Shown one piece after another: positions 35,342-44,562 of a DNA stretch of 64,000 nucleotides (the first letter of the stretch is position 1; every line of letters starts with the position of its first letter). Made by a program: the position numbers and the translations under genes. Below the pieces are notes generated by a model. The model worked only from the letters and a program-made list of their open reading frames with translations, was not told the origin of the DNA and did not search any database. Source of the stretch: Polaribacter sp. KT25b (GTDB lineage Bacteria; Bacteroidota; Bacteroidia; Flavobacteriales; Flavobacteriaceae). The stretch is from positions 3,291,501 through 3,355,500 of the forward strand of contig NZ_LT629752.1 in assembly GCF_900105145.1 (NCBI RefSeq), written 5' to 3'.

Positions 35342-35842
35342 TTATTTTGTTTTTTCTATGCTAAAACCAACATCTTGCACTCCTTCTAAAAACGGAATAA
35401 CTTCAACTTCTCCATTCTTTCTCATTGCATGACGAATATTTAACTTATATTTTCCTGATATAGGAAATACTTTTTGCTCTTTATAGAATAATTTATTTTC
35501 TTTAATTTCTGTAAATCCTTTGCCTAAAAACTTACCTGTTTCATCTGCCATTTCATATTGCAAAGTATCAACAATTTTGTTACCGTTGGGGAAATTTAAT
35601 TCTGTAATTACATATAAATTACTAAAAGGATAGTTATTATTATTTCTAATATTGATAAATAGATCTTTTGGTAAAATTGTATCTACTACTGTAAACTCAA
35701 AAGAAATGTTTTTATTGGCTTGCCAAGAAGCATCTGGTAATGATTTATATTTTGTAAACTCTATTTTATCATTACAAGAAACAAAAAAAAGAAGCACAAG
35801 TAAATAAATAAAACTTCTATTTCTCCTGAGAATTATCTCCAT
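35342..35842 (-). CDS. gldH: Gliding motility lipoprotein GldH
   Basis: The 166-residue lipoprotein has signal LLVLLFFVSC and the GldH body (FEFTVVDTILPKDLFINIRN, NNNYPFSNLYVITELNFPNG). GldH is needed for gliding in Flavobacterium johnsoniae and is tied to the type IX secretion/motility machinery. The start overlaps the ricT-like gene by 26 bp. Together with porZ it shows that the organism has T9SS. Confidence 0.9.
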   Translation of the reverse strand: MEIILRRNRSFIYLLVLLFFVSCNDKIEFTKYKSLPDASWQANKNISFEFTVVDTILPKDLFINIRNNNNYPFSNLYVITELNFPNGNKIVDTLQYEMADETGKFLGKGFTEIKENKLFYKEQKVFPISGKYKLNIRHAMRKNGEVEVIPFLEGVQDVGFSIEKTK

Positions 35843-37424
35843 TTTTAGGTTTATTATTTTTTCTATTTCTGTTATTCCTTCTTGGTTTATTTGCTCTAGT
35901 TCCTTCAGCTTTTGGCTGATTCTGCTGTCCTTTAACCTTCGGGTTTACCTCTGGTTTTGTTTTTGTTTCCCCTTTAGGTTTTGCTACAGGCCTTGGCTTT
36001 CTTTGTTGTGGTTTCTGTTTAGTAACATTATCTGATATTTTTGCATTAGCAGCATTAGGCCTTGGCTTTCTTTTCTGAGGTTTCTTTTTAGCAACTTCAT
36101 TTGTTATGTTTGCATCATTAACTACAGGTCTGGATTTTCTTCTCTGTGGTTTTCTTCTTGCAACATTCTGTGTAGAAGTTGCATCATTAGAAGCTGGTCT
36201 AGGTTTTCTATTCTGATTTGGTTTTCTATTTTGTTGAGGTTTTCTAGTATTTTCTGATGATGAATTTGCTACAGCAACAGCTTTTTTCTTTCTATTATTT
36301 TTTCTTCGTTTACTAGATTTTGGAACATCAAAACGAGTTAAACTATCTTGACCAACAGCATCTTCGAAATTAACCTTTTCAGGAATTTCAATCTCAGATT
36401 CATATTCTTCTAACGAAATAGATTTCTCGTTCTTTTTATTCTGTTCTATAATTTCTTGAACCTGATCTAATGATAATCTAAACCATTTAAATCGTTCTTC
36501 TTTATATGTGTACCAAAGATGTTTTTTAAAGATATCCATTTTAACAAAAACTGCATCTCCTTTTTCTGTTTTTAAAACTACATCTTGCTTTGGAAAAGAT
36601 TTTAAAGCATCCAAATATGTGTCTAACTCAAAATTTAAACAGCATTTAAGTTTTCCACATTGCCCTGCTAGTTTTAAGGGATTTAAAGATAGTTGTTGAT
36701 AACGTGCCGCAGAAGTTGATACTTTTCTAAAATCTGTTAACCAAGTTGAGCAACATAATTCTCTACCACAAGAACCAATACCTCCTAATCTTGCAGCTTC
36801 TTGTCTTGCGCCAACTTGTTTCATTTCCACACGAATAGAAAATGCGCTAGCTAAGTCTCTAATTAATTGTCTAAAATCTACTCTTGTTTCTGCTGTATAA
36901 TAAAAAGTAGCTTTATTTCCATCTCCCTGATATTCGACATCAGAAAGTTTCATTTGCAAACCTAATCTTCCAAGAATTTCTCTACCTCTTCTTTGCGTTT
37001 CTTCTTCTTTATCTCTAGATGCTTGCCAAATATCTATATCTTTTTGAGAAGCTTTTCTGTAAATTTTCTTAACATCTTCATGATCTACAGAAATTTTACG
37101 CTTTTTCATTTGTACTTTTACCAATTCGCCGCTTAAAGAAACGATACCAACATCATGACCTGGAGAACTTTCTACGGCAACAATATCTCCCATAGAAATT
37201 GTTAAATTCTCTGTATTTTTAAAAAAATGTTTTCTTCCGTTTTTAAAACGGATTTCATAAATATTAAAACGCTCTTCTCCACTTGGTAAAGTCATGTTAG
37301 AAAGCCAATCAAAAACTGCTAATTTTTCGCTTCCACTTCCACAAGTACCTGTACCACAATTACCATTACTCTTGCAACCTTTTGGTACTCCATTTTCTGT
37401 TGTACCACAACTTCCACATGCCAT
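35817..37424 (-). CDS. RicT-like PSP1-domain protein with basic repetitive tail
   Basis: The 535-residue protein starts with a Cys/Gly-rich segment (Cys 3, 6, 16, 22, 27), then the PSP1 domain with conserved Cys motifs CGRELCCSTWLTDF and AGQCGKLKCCLNF, which in RicT bind Fe-S clusters. Residues about 390-535 are disordered and rich in K, R, P, N and Q, with a 23-residue repeat (KPQxRKxRP core). In Bacillus RicT (YaaT) works with RicA/RicF in RNA processing and phosphorelay; the role in Bacteroidota is unclear. Adjacent gldH is a conserved neighbour. Confidence 0.85.
   Translation of the reverse strand: MACGSCGTTENGVPKGCKSNGNCGTGTCGSGSEKLAVFDWLSNMTLPSGEERFNIYEIRFKNGRKHFFKNTENLTISMGDIVAVESSPGHDVGIVSLSGELVKVQMKKRKISVDHEDVKKIYRKASQKDIDIWQASRDKEEETQRRGREILGRLGLQMKLSDVEYQGDGNKATFYYTAETRVDFRQLIRDLASAFSIRVEMKQVGARQEAARLGGIGSCGRELCCSTWLTDFRKVSTSAARYQQLSLNPLKLAGQCGKLKCCLNFELDTYLDALKSFPKQDVVLKTEKGDAVFVKMDIFKKHLWYTYKEERFKWFRLSLDQVQEIIEQNKKNEKSISLEEYESEIEIPEKVNFEDAVGQDSLTRFDVPKSSKRRKNNRKKKAVAVANSSSENTRKPQQNRKPNQNRKPRPASNDATSTQNVARRKPQRRKSRPVVNDANITNEVAKKKPQKRKPRPNAANAKISDNVTKQKPQQRKPRPVAKPKGETKTKPEVNPKVKGQQNQPKAEGTRANKPRRNNRNRKNNKPKNGDNSQEK
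35991..36208 (-). repeat. Tandem 69-bp repeat in the tail of the RicT-like gene
   Basis: Similar segments recur with period 69 bp at 35991, 36060, 36129 and 36198. Each codes for 23 residues containing the KPQxRKxRP core, giving a positively charged, disordered tail. The copies have diverged. Confidence 0.65.
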
Positions 37425-37831
37425 GTAAGTATATATATTTTTATAGTTGATAGTCTTTATGATTTAATTTCAGCAGCAAACCCACTAAAAAAACACATCA
37501 TAAAATCTAAAAACCTCTTGGTTCATAAATTGATTATCAGATTGATACACAAACACAACCTAATCTTCACTAATTCGTAAATATACGCATTCTCAAAGAA
37601 TGAAAAAACTGGTTCATGCAAAGTTCTTATAACTATTTTTTTTAATGATAAACCAAATGTAATTGTAATGTTTGCGTAATTTTTGTTTATTTAAGAATTT
37701 GCTTTGATTGAATTAGAATTCGTTTAAAGTTTGATTTTTTAGCATAAAAAAAGACCTCAAAATTGAGGTCTTTTTAAAATTGAAATTATTATTAAAATCT
37801 AATTCCTTATTTCCACTTTATCACTTTGTAT
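37425..37831. other. 407-bp gap between the RicT-like gene and the cargo pseudogene
   Basis: Leader of the RicT-like gene and tail of the cargo gene. It holds a -7 box-like TACATTTG on the minus strand (37654-37661, without a -33 box and 230 bp from the ATG) and the terminator at 37746-37775. No gene is seen. Confidence 0.6.
37746..37775 (-). terminator. Intrinsic terminator of the cargo pseudogene
   Basis: Perfect 13-bp stem: 37748-37760 pairs with 37763-37775 around AA, with A and T runs on both sides, so it can act in both directions. It lies about 55 bp past the stop of the cargo gene. Confidence 0.85.
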
Positions 37832-40800
37832 TTAGTCTTTTATAATTCTTTTATTAATTGCTCCTTTATCTGTAGTAATTTTAATAAAATAAATTCCTGC
37901 TGATAATTCTTCAACATTTAAAAGAGTGTTTTTAGCCGTAGTTATTTTTTTACCTGTTGCATTAAAAATTTCTACTTTTTTCAATTCTAAACCATTTGAT
38001 AATAAAATTTCTACGAAAGAACTTGCTGGATTTGGATATGCTGCAACATTTTCTTTTAAGAAATCTTCTTTAGATAACGCTTTACAAGAAACGTTATACG
38101 TTGCTGTTACATCTTTCTTCCAATCAGCTTTTGCTAAAGCATCAGCAACATTATCAACCTCTATACAGCTTAAATTAGAATTTCCTGTAACATCTAACTT
38201 ATCTAAAATAGCATTGTTTGCATTTTTTAAATTTAAAGTAGTTAATTCGGTATTATTTGAAATATCGATATTTGGGATATTATTAGCACCAATACTCATC
38301 TCCTCTAAAAATAGATTCGTAGTAACATCTAAACTTGAGATTTCATTTGTTTCACAATTTAAAACTTTTAGTACTGGATTATTAGCGACTGATAAACTTG
38401 TTATAAAATTCATCTGAACAGATAATTCCTCCAAATTTGTACTATTTGAAACATCTACACTTACTAATTTATTATTTCTTGCAATATCTGGAATTTACGT
38501 ATAATTGGAAGCGGAATAACAAATTGTGTCTGAAAAAGTGGTTCCTGCATCTTTTACTCCCCAATTAGCTGTAGCTGCTGTAGCATTGTCTACTAACACA
38601 CATTCTAAAGCTGGATTGTTTCTAATATCAAAAGCTATAAAAGTACTTGGTATTAGATTGTTTGCACTATTCTTTATATTCAAACTCACAAGAGCATTGT
38701 TCTCTGCTCTAAATGAAATTAATTTGTTATTCGCACTTACATCTATATTCGTGATTTGATTAAAGGCTACCCCTAACCTTTTTAATAATAGATTGTTACT
38801 TACATCGATACTTGTTAAACTATTACTTCCTACAAATAATTCTGTTAAAGCTGTATTTGCAGAAACATCGATACTTGAAATTCCTGTATCTGCAACGTTT
38901 AAATACACTAAACTTAAATTAGCAGCTGTTGAAAAACTTCCTAACTCAGGATTCTGATTCACAGCTAAACTTGTTAAGTTCGTATTTAAACTTACATCTA
39001 AAGTACTTAAACCATTGTCATTTCCTTGTAAAAAGGTTAATGCTGTGTTTTGACTTACATCAATAGTACTAATAGCATTGCTCACAAAATTTAACTCTAA
39101 TATAGCTGTTTGATTTGAAACATCTAAACTTGTTAAATTATTTCCTCCTACGTTTATTTCTGTCAATAATGGATTGTTGCTCAAATCCAAAGTTGAAATG
39201 TTATTATTCAAGACTTCTAACTTTTCTAATAACGGATTGTTACTTACATCTAGCGAATTTAAAAGCGTTTCTGAATCTTTAGTTTCATTGGATGCATACA
39301 ATTCTCTTAATTTTCCATTGCCTGATAAATCAATACTCGTATTGAAGTTGTTGTAAATATTTAACACTTCTAAATCTCTAAATGCCTCTATACCTGTAAA
39401 GTCTTCAATCTCCAATCCAACAGTTACTAAACCTGTTACTATTTCTAAATCTGAAGTTAATGCTCTACCATTAATAATACCATCTGTATCAATATTTCTA
39501 TCTATTAAAGCTTGCTCAAATTTTGCATCTGGTATTTGTGTGTAGCTTGGTGATGGTCCATTTTGAAAATATCTAAAATTACCTCCACTTCCACCAATCA
39601 TAATATCTAAATCACCATCTGAATCTAAATCACCTAACTGAATCCTTATATAAGGTGTAGATAATGTTAACCCAAAAGGATTTGATATTGGTGCTGAAAA
39701 TTGTGGTGCTGTTGATGAACCTGTGTTTTCGAAATAATAAAAAACTGGATTCCCTGAAGAACTTCTTGCAGCTCCAGAAAGTAAATCTAAATCTCCATCA
39801 TTATCTATATCCCCAAAAGTTGGATATGAAGAAAAAGTAATCTCATCTGTCAATCCAAAAGGATCTTTTACAGGATTCGCAAATTGTGGAACTGAACTTG
39901 AACCTGTGTTTTCATAATAATGGAAATCCCCATAAGTATCTCCAGAAATAATATCCATATCTCCATCTCCGTCTGAATCTACAAACGTTGGAAATGAATC
40001 TGAATCTGATGATCCAGAAGGATTATTTGGAATATTTATTAATCCAAAAGGATTATTTTGAACAGCTGCATAAGCAGGTGCATCATCATCTCCTGTATTT
40101 TCAAAATAATAAAAACTTGTTCCTCTTCCTCCAGACATTAAGTCTAAATCACCATCATTTTCTAAATCTGCAAAATTTGCGTTTGAGAATATACCAATAC
40201 CTGTTAATCCATTTGGATTATATACTTGAGGCTCAAAAGTTGTTGTAAAATTACTGAATACTCCTTTATTACCTTTTACTGAAAATGAATATGGATTCTC
40301 ATCTGAATCATTATTTGCTATACTAACAATTGCTGCTTGATTTCCTTCTAAACTTGGAGTGCATGTAACTTGAAAAGTTTTTGAATTACCTTTTGCAATT
40401 ATATTTGAGTTTAGCTGAACACTAATTGCAAAATCTGAAGAACCAGAAATTGTAACATAGTTTGGATAAGGTGTTGTTAAACTTAAATCAGCAAAACCTT
40501 CACTATTATCTATTGTAAAAGATTTTGTTACTGCATTTACTGAAACTCCAAATTCTGTATTATCAATAGTACTTGGTGTTGTATCTCCATTTACAATAGA
40601 AACATTATTACCTTTTATATCTATTTCTGGAAAAGCTTCTTCTCCAAAAACTACACCTTAGTTTGTAGAAACATAAATTTTACCACTATCAAAATATATT
40701 TGATTTACGACTCCTATAATTCCATCATCAAAATCATATCTAGTGAAAGTTGCTCCACTATCATTAGAAACGGAAATGATAGAACTACTTACTCCAACAA

Positions 40801-41599
40801 AAACATTAACTCCTTAACTATAAACAGTATTTACAGAATTAGCTGCTAAACCATCTGCTTGTTGTACTACAGTAAACGTATTTCCTTTATCAGTAGAAAT
40901 TGATAAACCACCAACTGGATCAAAACCTTCTGAAGCTACATATAAAACTCCATTACTAAATGATACTCCATTTGCACCTTCATTTGCTAAACCATCTGTA
41001 TTTGTTTTGTTGATAAATGTAGCTCCACCATCTGAAGAGATTGACAAACCTCCATCAGTTGCCACATATACATCTGATCCATTTGCCACAATTTCTCTAA
41101 AAATAGTTGAACCTATTCCATCACTTTCAGTTTTCTCTATAAATGTAGCTCCTGCATCATTAGAAATCCATAATCTATTAGAAGCAAGTGCATAAATAGC
41201 ATCTCCATCTGCAAAGACATCATTCATGTCATTTCCATAAGTAAAAGATGCTGGTGCATAGTTTATAAAGTTGTTTCCACCATTTGTAGAAACAGATACT
41301 CCACCACTTGTTGCAGCATAAATTGTTGAACCATCTACAAAAACATTTTTCACATTGTTGGCACCTAAGCCATTTGTAATAGTTTTAGTTGTAAAAGTAG
41401 TTCCACCATCTGTAGAAATTAACAACCCTGAAGTTGTACCAATGTATACTGTAGAACCTGAAGCAAATACTCCTTGTGTAGATGAGTTTGTTAATCTAGT
41501 AAATTTAAAACTCTCTGCACTAACTTGTGCAGAACTTGTTTGGACGAATCCATTTAGCCCAATAATAATCGATAAAATAAATAGTAATTTTAGTTTCAT
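37832..41599 (-). pseudogene. Large T9SS-secreted repeat protein, interrupted by three in-frame TAA codons
   Basis: One frame runs 1,255 codons from ATG at 41599 to the stop at 37832, broken only by TAA at codon 262 (40814-40816), 314 (40658-40660) and 1035 (38495-38497). No frameshift is present. Domain order: signal peptide (MKLKLLFILSIIIG), Asp-box/BNR-type repeats (ISSDGGATF, ISTDKGNTF), a choice-of-anchor-D-like beta domain (about 315-430), FG-GAP/VCBS repeats (DIDNDGDLDLLSG), leucine-rich repeats (IDVSxNxxL), and a C-terminal T9SS type A sorting domain (VAAYPNPASSF, SAGIYFIKI). The third TAA clearly replaces Gln (an upstream copy reads YTQIPD). The first half is probably still exported; full length needs read-through. 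A LytTR two-component system is directly upstream. Confidence 0.85.
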
Positions 41600-41642
41600 A
41601 GCTTTTTTAATATTATTTATAGGAGATAAAACTAAAGAAAAC

Positions 41643-41650
41643 CAAAACTA
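41643..41650 (-). promoter_or_regulatory. Candidate -7 box of the cargo gene
   Basis: Reads TAGTTTTG on the minus strand (TAnnTTTG), 43 bp before the ATG at 41599. The -33 region is poor and overlaps the 12-bp direct repeats, as for an activator-dependent promoter. Confidence 0.45.
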
Positions 41651-41659
41651 GAATAATAA

Positions 41660-41691
41660 ATTTGTTCTGAATAGTTGAGATTTGTTCTGAA
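41660..41691 (-). promoter_or_regulatory. Pair of 12-bp direct repeats, candidate LytTR operator
   Basis: ATTTGTTCTGAA occurs at 41660-41671 and again, identical, at 41680-41691, a 20-bp period on the same face of the helix. LytTR regulators (AgrA, ComE, VirR) bind pairs of about 9-bp direct repeats spaced near 21 bp. The pair lies upstream of the -7 box and directly after the LytTR gene. Confidence 0.6.
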
Positions 41692-41732
41692 AATCTAATT
41701 TTAATTAAAAATGTAAAATTTAGATAGGTTTT

Positions 41733-42431
41733 TTAGATATTTAGAAAATTTTCAACATCTTTTCCGTATTTTTTTGATAATTTAAAAACTTCTCTGTTTA
41801 CTTTTATACTAGTTGAAGTTACACTTTCTATGAATTTTGGATTGATAGCAATACCTCTTGAAATTCTTAAGATACTCTCATTTGGTAACAATTCTACAAT
41901 ATTTGTTAAAGATGTTCTTACCAAACTCTTTTTTGTTTTATAACACAACCTTACATATACGTGCTCTGCTTCAATATAAATTAATTCAGAAAGATTAATA
42001 TTATATGTTGTTGCGCCGATATGAATACTAACAAATTTTTTCGTTTCATATCTTTTAGCATTAAGAATAATATCGATTGTAGTTAGAACAGTAATTTCGT
42101 TTATAGGTTTATTAATATATCCTTTTGGGGAAAGTTCTTTAATCTTATGTAAAGAATTTGCATCATTATAAGAGGTAATAAATAAAAATGGAATACCATA
42201 TATTGTATTTAAAAGTAAAGCCACATCTAATCCTGTTTTTCTTCCAGAGATTTTAATATCTAACAAAACCAAATCTACTTTCGTTGTTTCTAAAATTGCT
42301 TTGGCTGAATTATAATTTATAGCAATTCCTGCACAAAGATAACCATGATTTAAAAGTGCTATTTTTAATTGACCAGCAATGAGTAGTTCATCTTCTACGA
42401 TTAATACACTTTTTATATCCTCATCAATCAT
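41733..42431 (-). CDS. LytTR-family response regulator
   Basis: The 232-residue protein has a receiver domain (about 8-125) with the acidic pair ED (13-14), the phosphorylation site D58 (LVLLDIKISG), T in ITSYND and K in YINKP, followed by a LytTR DNA-binding domain (about 135-230, IYIEAEHVYVRL and RISRGIAINPKFIE). It is the output partner of the sensor kinase 3 bp upstream and probably regulates the T9SS cargo gene downstream, where a direct-repeat pair lies. Confidence 0.92.
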   Translation of the reverse strand: MIDEDIKSVLIVEDELLIAGQLKIALLNHGYLCAGIAINYNSAKAILETTKVDLVLLDIKISGRKTGLDVALLLNTIYGIPFLFITSYNDANSLHKIKELSPKGYINKPINEITVLTTIDIILNAKRYETKKFVSIHIGATTYNINLSELIYIEAEHVYVRLCYKTKKSLVRTSLTNIVELLPNESILRISRGIAINPKFIESVTSTSIKVNREVFKLSKKYGKDVENFLNI

Positions 42432-42434
42432 AAT

Positions 42435-44170
42435 TTAATTTTTATGTTCTAAAACTATTTTAAATGTTGATTTTTCTCGTTCTATTTTCCCATTTAGCTG
42501 AGCAACCATGCTCTCAATAATAAATAAACCAAGTGTATCCTTTTTTGAATCTTTACTAAAAATAGTGCCAGAATCTACGTACGTAATATAAATTAAATTA
42601 CGTTTCTTTTTTATTTGTACATTTATTATTAGCGGGTTTTTTGAAACTGCGTGCTCAATACTGTTACTTATCAACTCGTTAATTAAAATACCAATTGGCA
42701 AAGCTGTATCAATATTAAGTTGAATTGCTACGATATTTTGTACATATTTTACATTTCTTGAAGATACATTTACTAAACCTGCTATTTTTTGTAAATACTC
42801 CTCTAAATTATAAAACTCACCTGCTGTTTTTGTATCAGAATAAATAAATTGCTCATGGGCAATAGCAATGGTATTAATTCTATTTTCTAAATGTTTAAAT
42901 TTCTCTTTATAAAATTGTTCTTTTATTTCTTGCGATTGAAATTTTATTAAACTTATAATAAGTGATAAATTGTTTTTTACTCTATGATTTAATTCTTTTA
43001 ACAATATTTCTTTTTTGGTTATGTTTTCTTCTAATAAACTATTCTGTATATCTATTTTCTTTTTTCTTTTATTTAATCTCCTATATAAAAGACCAATAAA
43101 AATTGAAAGAAGTATAACACCAATTATAAAAAAAACAAAATCTTGTTTTTTTTCTCAGTTTCTTCTAATAAATTCTTTGAAACAATACTTTTTTGTTTTT
43201 CACCTTCTATTTGATTCTTATAATTTATTAATGATATTTCTCTTTCTTGTTTTTTATCATTTTTTAGCATTTCATTTTCATGAAATTTCTTGTAATAAAA
43301 TAATGCAGAATCAATCCTTTTTAGTTTTTGATTCAATTTAGATTTTGCTTCATAAAGCCAACTTAAAACTTGTAAGTCTTTTCTTTTTTTTATTATAAAC
43401 AAAGAAGAATCTAAATATTTATCAGCTTCATCTAATTTATTATTGTAAAGTAAATGAAACCCTATATTCTTATACATATTGCTAATATTAAGCTGGTTTT
43501 TAGACAATAAAAAATCTTTTAAAGAATTTTTTAACAAAAAAGTTCTTTGGTCTTGACTCTCTTTTTCTGCCAAAAAAGCTAAAATCATTTTAGACGTTGC
43601 ACTAACCTCATAAAACTTATTTTCCTCTCCAAATTTTATACCTTTATTCACATAAATTAAAGACAAACTATCATTATTTTTTATAGCCTTCATAACCCTA
43701 AAATAAGATGCTTTTCTGTAAAGGTATTGCCCATAAAGCCTATCTTTAGGTCTTGTTTTATAAATATTTTCAACCTTTTTAAACTCTAATTCAGAGGCTT
43801 CCCTTTTGTTGTAAATCTCTAAAATTAGTGCTTTAGCTAAATAAAGGCGTACTAATGATCGCTCATTTATTTCTTGTGGATTTAGTAATGTTTGATTTAT
43901 TAATTTTAGTGAACTTGTTAAATTATTATTTTTTGACAATGCCACTACTTTTAAAGTAGTAAAATCATTAGAAATAATTTTTGTTAAATTTTTATCCGCA
44001 TTTATACTATCAACTAATCTTATAACAACACCAAAATTCCCTAACAACAAATCACCTTCTAATTTTTTGTAAAGTAATTCATAATTTTGAGCAAAAATAG
44101 TGGTGCTTTTTATAAAAAAAAGAAGTACTAAAAAGATTGATTTATGTTTTATGAGGGTTTTGTTTAACAT
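42435..44170 (-). CDS. TPR sensor histidine kinase split by a -1 frameshift
   Basis: Reading from ATG at 44170 gives a signal peptide (FAQNY junction) and TPR-like helices, ending after 348 codons at 43124. The -1 frame then continues without interruption through a membrane helix (FVFFIIGVILLSIFIGLLY), a coiled linker, a HisKA_2 domain (KELNHRVKNNLSLI) and an HATPase (INELISNSIEHA, VDSGT, GLFIIESM) to 42435. The second part has no ATG (a frame-start would be TTG). Join: codons AAA AAA AAC in a run of eight A (43146-43153), the heptamer A_AAA_AAC in the correct phase. A -1 slip yields a 578-residue kinase of normal length; a ninth A would do the same. Confidence 0.8.
43145..43153 (-). other. 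Slippery A-run at the kinase frameshift
   Basis: On the minus strand eight A are followed by C. Codon 342 is AAC (43147-43145), preceded by AAA and A, i.e. A_AAA_AAC in phase for a -1 slip. The 0-frame stop comes seven codons later and the -1 frame resumes at CAA (43145-43143). Confidence 0.75.
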
Positions 44171-44331
44171 TAAAATTATATCGTGAAATAAGTTTTCTTG
44201 TCTAATTTCATTTAAAAGGATGAAATTTACAAAATTATGTTCTAGAAAGGCTTTTTTTTGTGCTTAAAGTCTAGTTTTTAATAAATTATCTATTAAAAAG
44301 TTTTTTTTTAAATTTAACCTCAATAATTTAT

Positions 44332-44562
44332 TTACACTTGTTTGACTTCAATAATCTTAACAGGACAGGCTTTTTTTGCCTCTACAGAGCAGTCGTAAAT
44401 AGATTCATCAAAAGATTTTATGGTAAAAAAACCTTTCTTTTCTTTAGAATGCAACAACACTGTTTTTCCGTCTTTTTTTGACATTTGAAATTGCTCTGGA
44501 GCAACCTCTACACAGTAATTACAACCAATACATTTATTTCTTTGTAACGTAATTACAACCAT
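44332..44562 (-). CDS. Single-cluster [4Fe-4S] ferredoxin
   Basis: The 76-residue protein has CIGCNYC (C11, C14, C17) and the distal CP pair ACPV (C66), the ligands of one [4Fe-4S] cluster as in short Bacteroidota ferredoxins. The ATG overlaps the stop of the trhP-like gene by one base (TAATG), so the two proteins are made in a fixed ratio. The context suggests it gives electrons to the tRNA hydroxylation enzyme. Confidence 0.88.
   Translation of the reverse strand: MVVITLQRNKCIGCNYCVEVAPEQFQMSKKDGKTVLLHSKEKKGFFTIKSFDESIYDCSVEAKKACPVKIIEVKQV

Noticed and set aside
37926..38417. 163-codon plus-strand frame
   Set aside because: Mirrors the repeat region of the cargo pseudogene; no independent evidence.
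38500..40200. Repeated motifs suggestive of a CRISPR array
   Set aside because: Repeats are protein-coding FG-GAP and leucine-rich units of imperfect sequence, with no identical direct repeats and unique spacers.
37832..41599. TAA reassigned to an amino acid in this organism
   Set aside because: TAA is the normal stop of many neighbouring intact genes (for example nadA, pflB and trpS), so reassignment cannot explain the interrupted gene.
42435..43004. Kinase domain as a separate gene starting at 43004
   Set aside because: Its apparent first codon is TTG in the middle of a continuous -1 frame that includes a membrane helix and linker; it is part of the upstream kinase.
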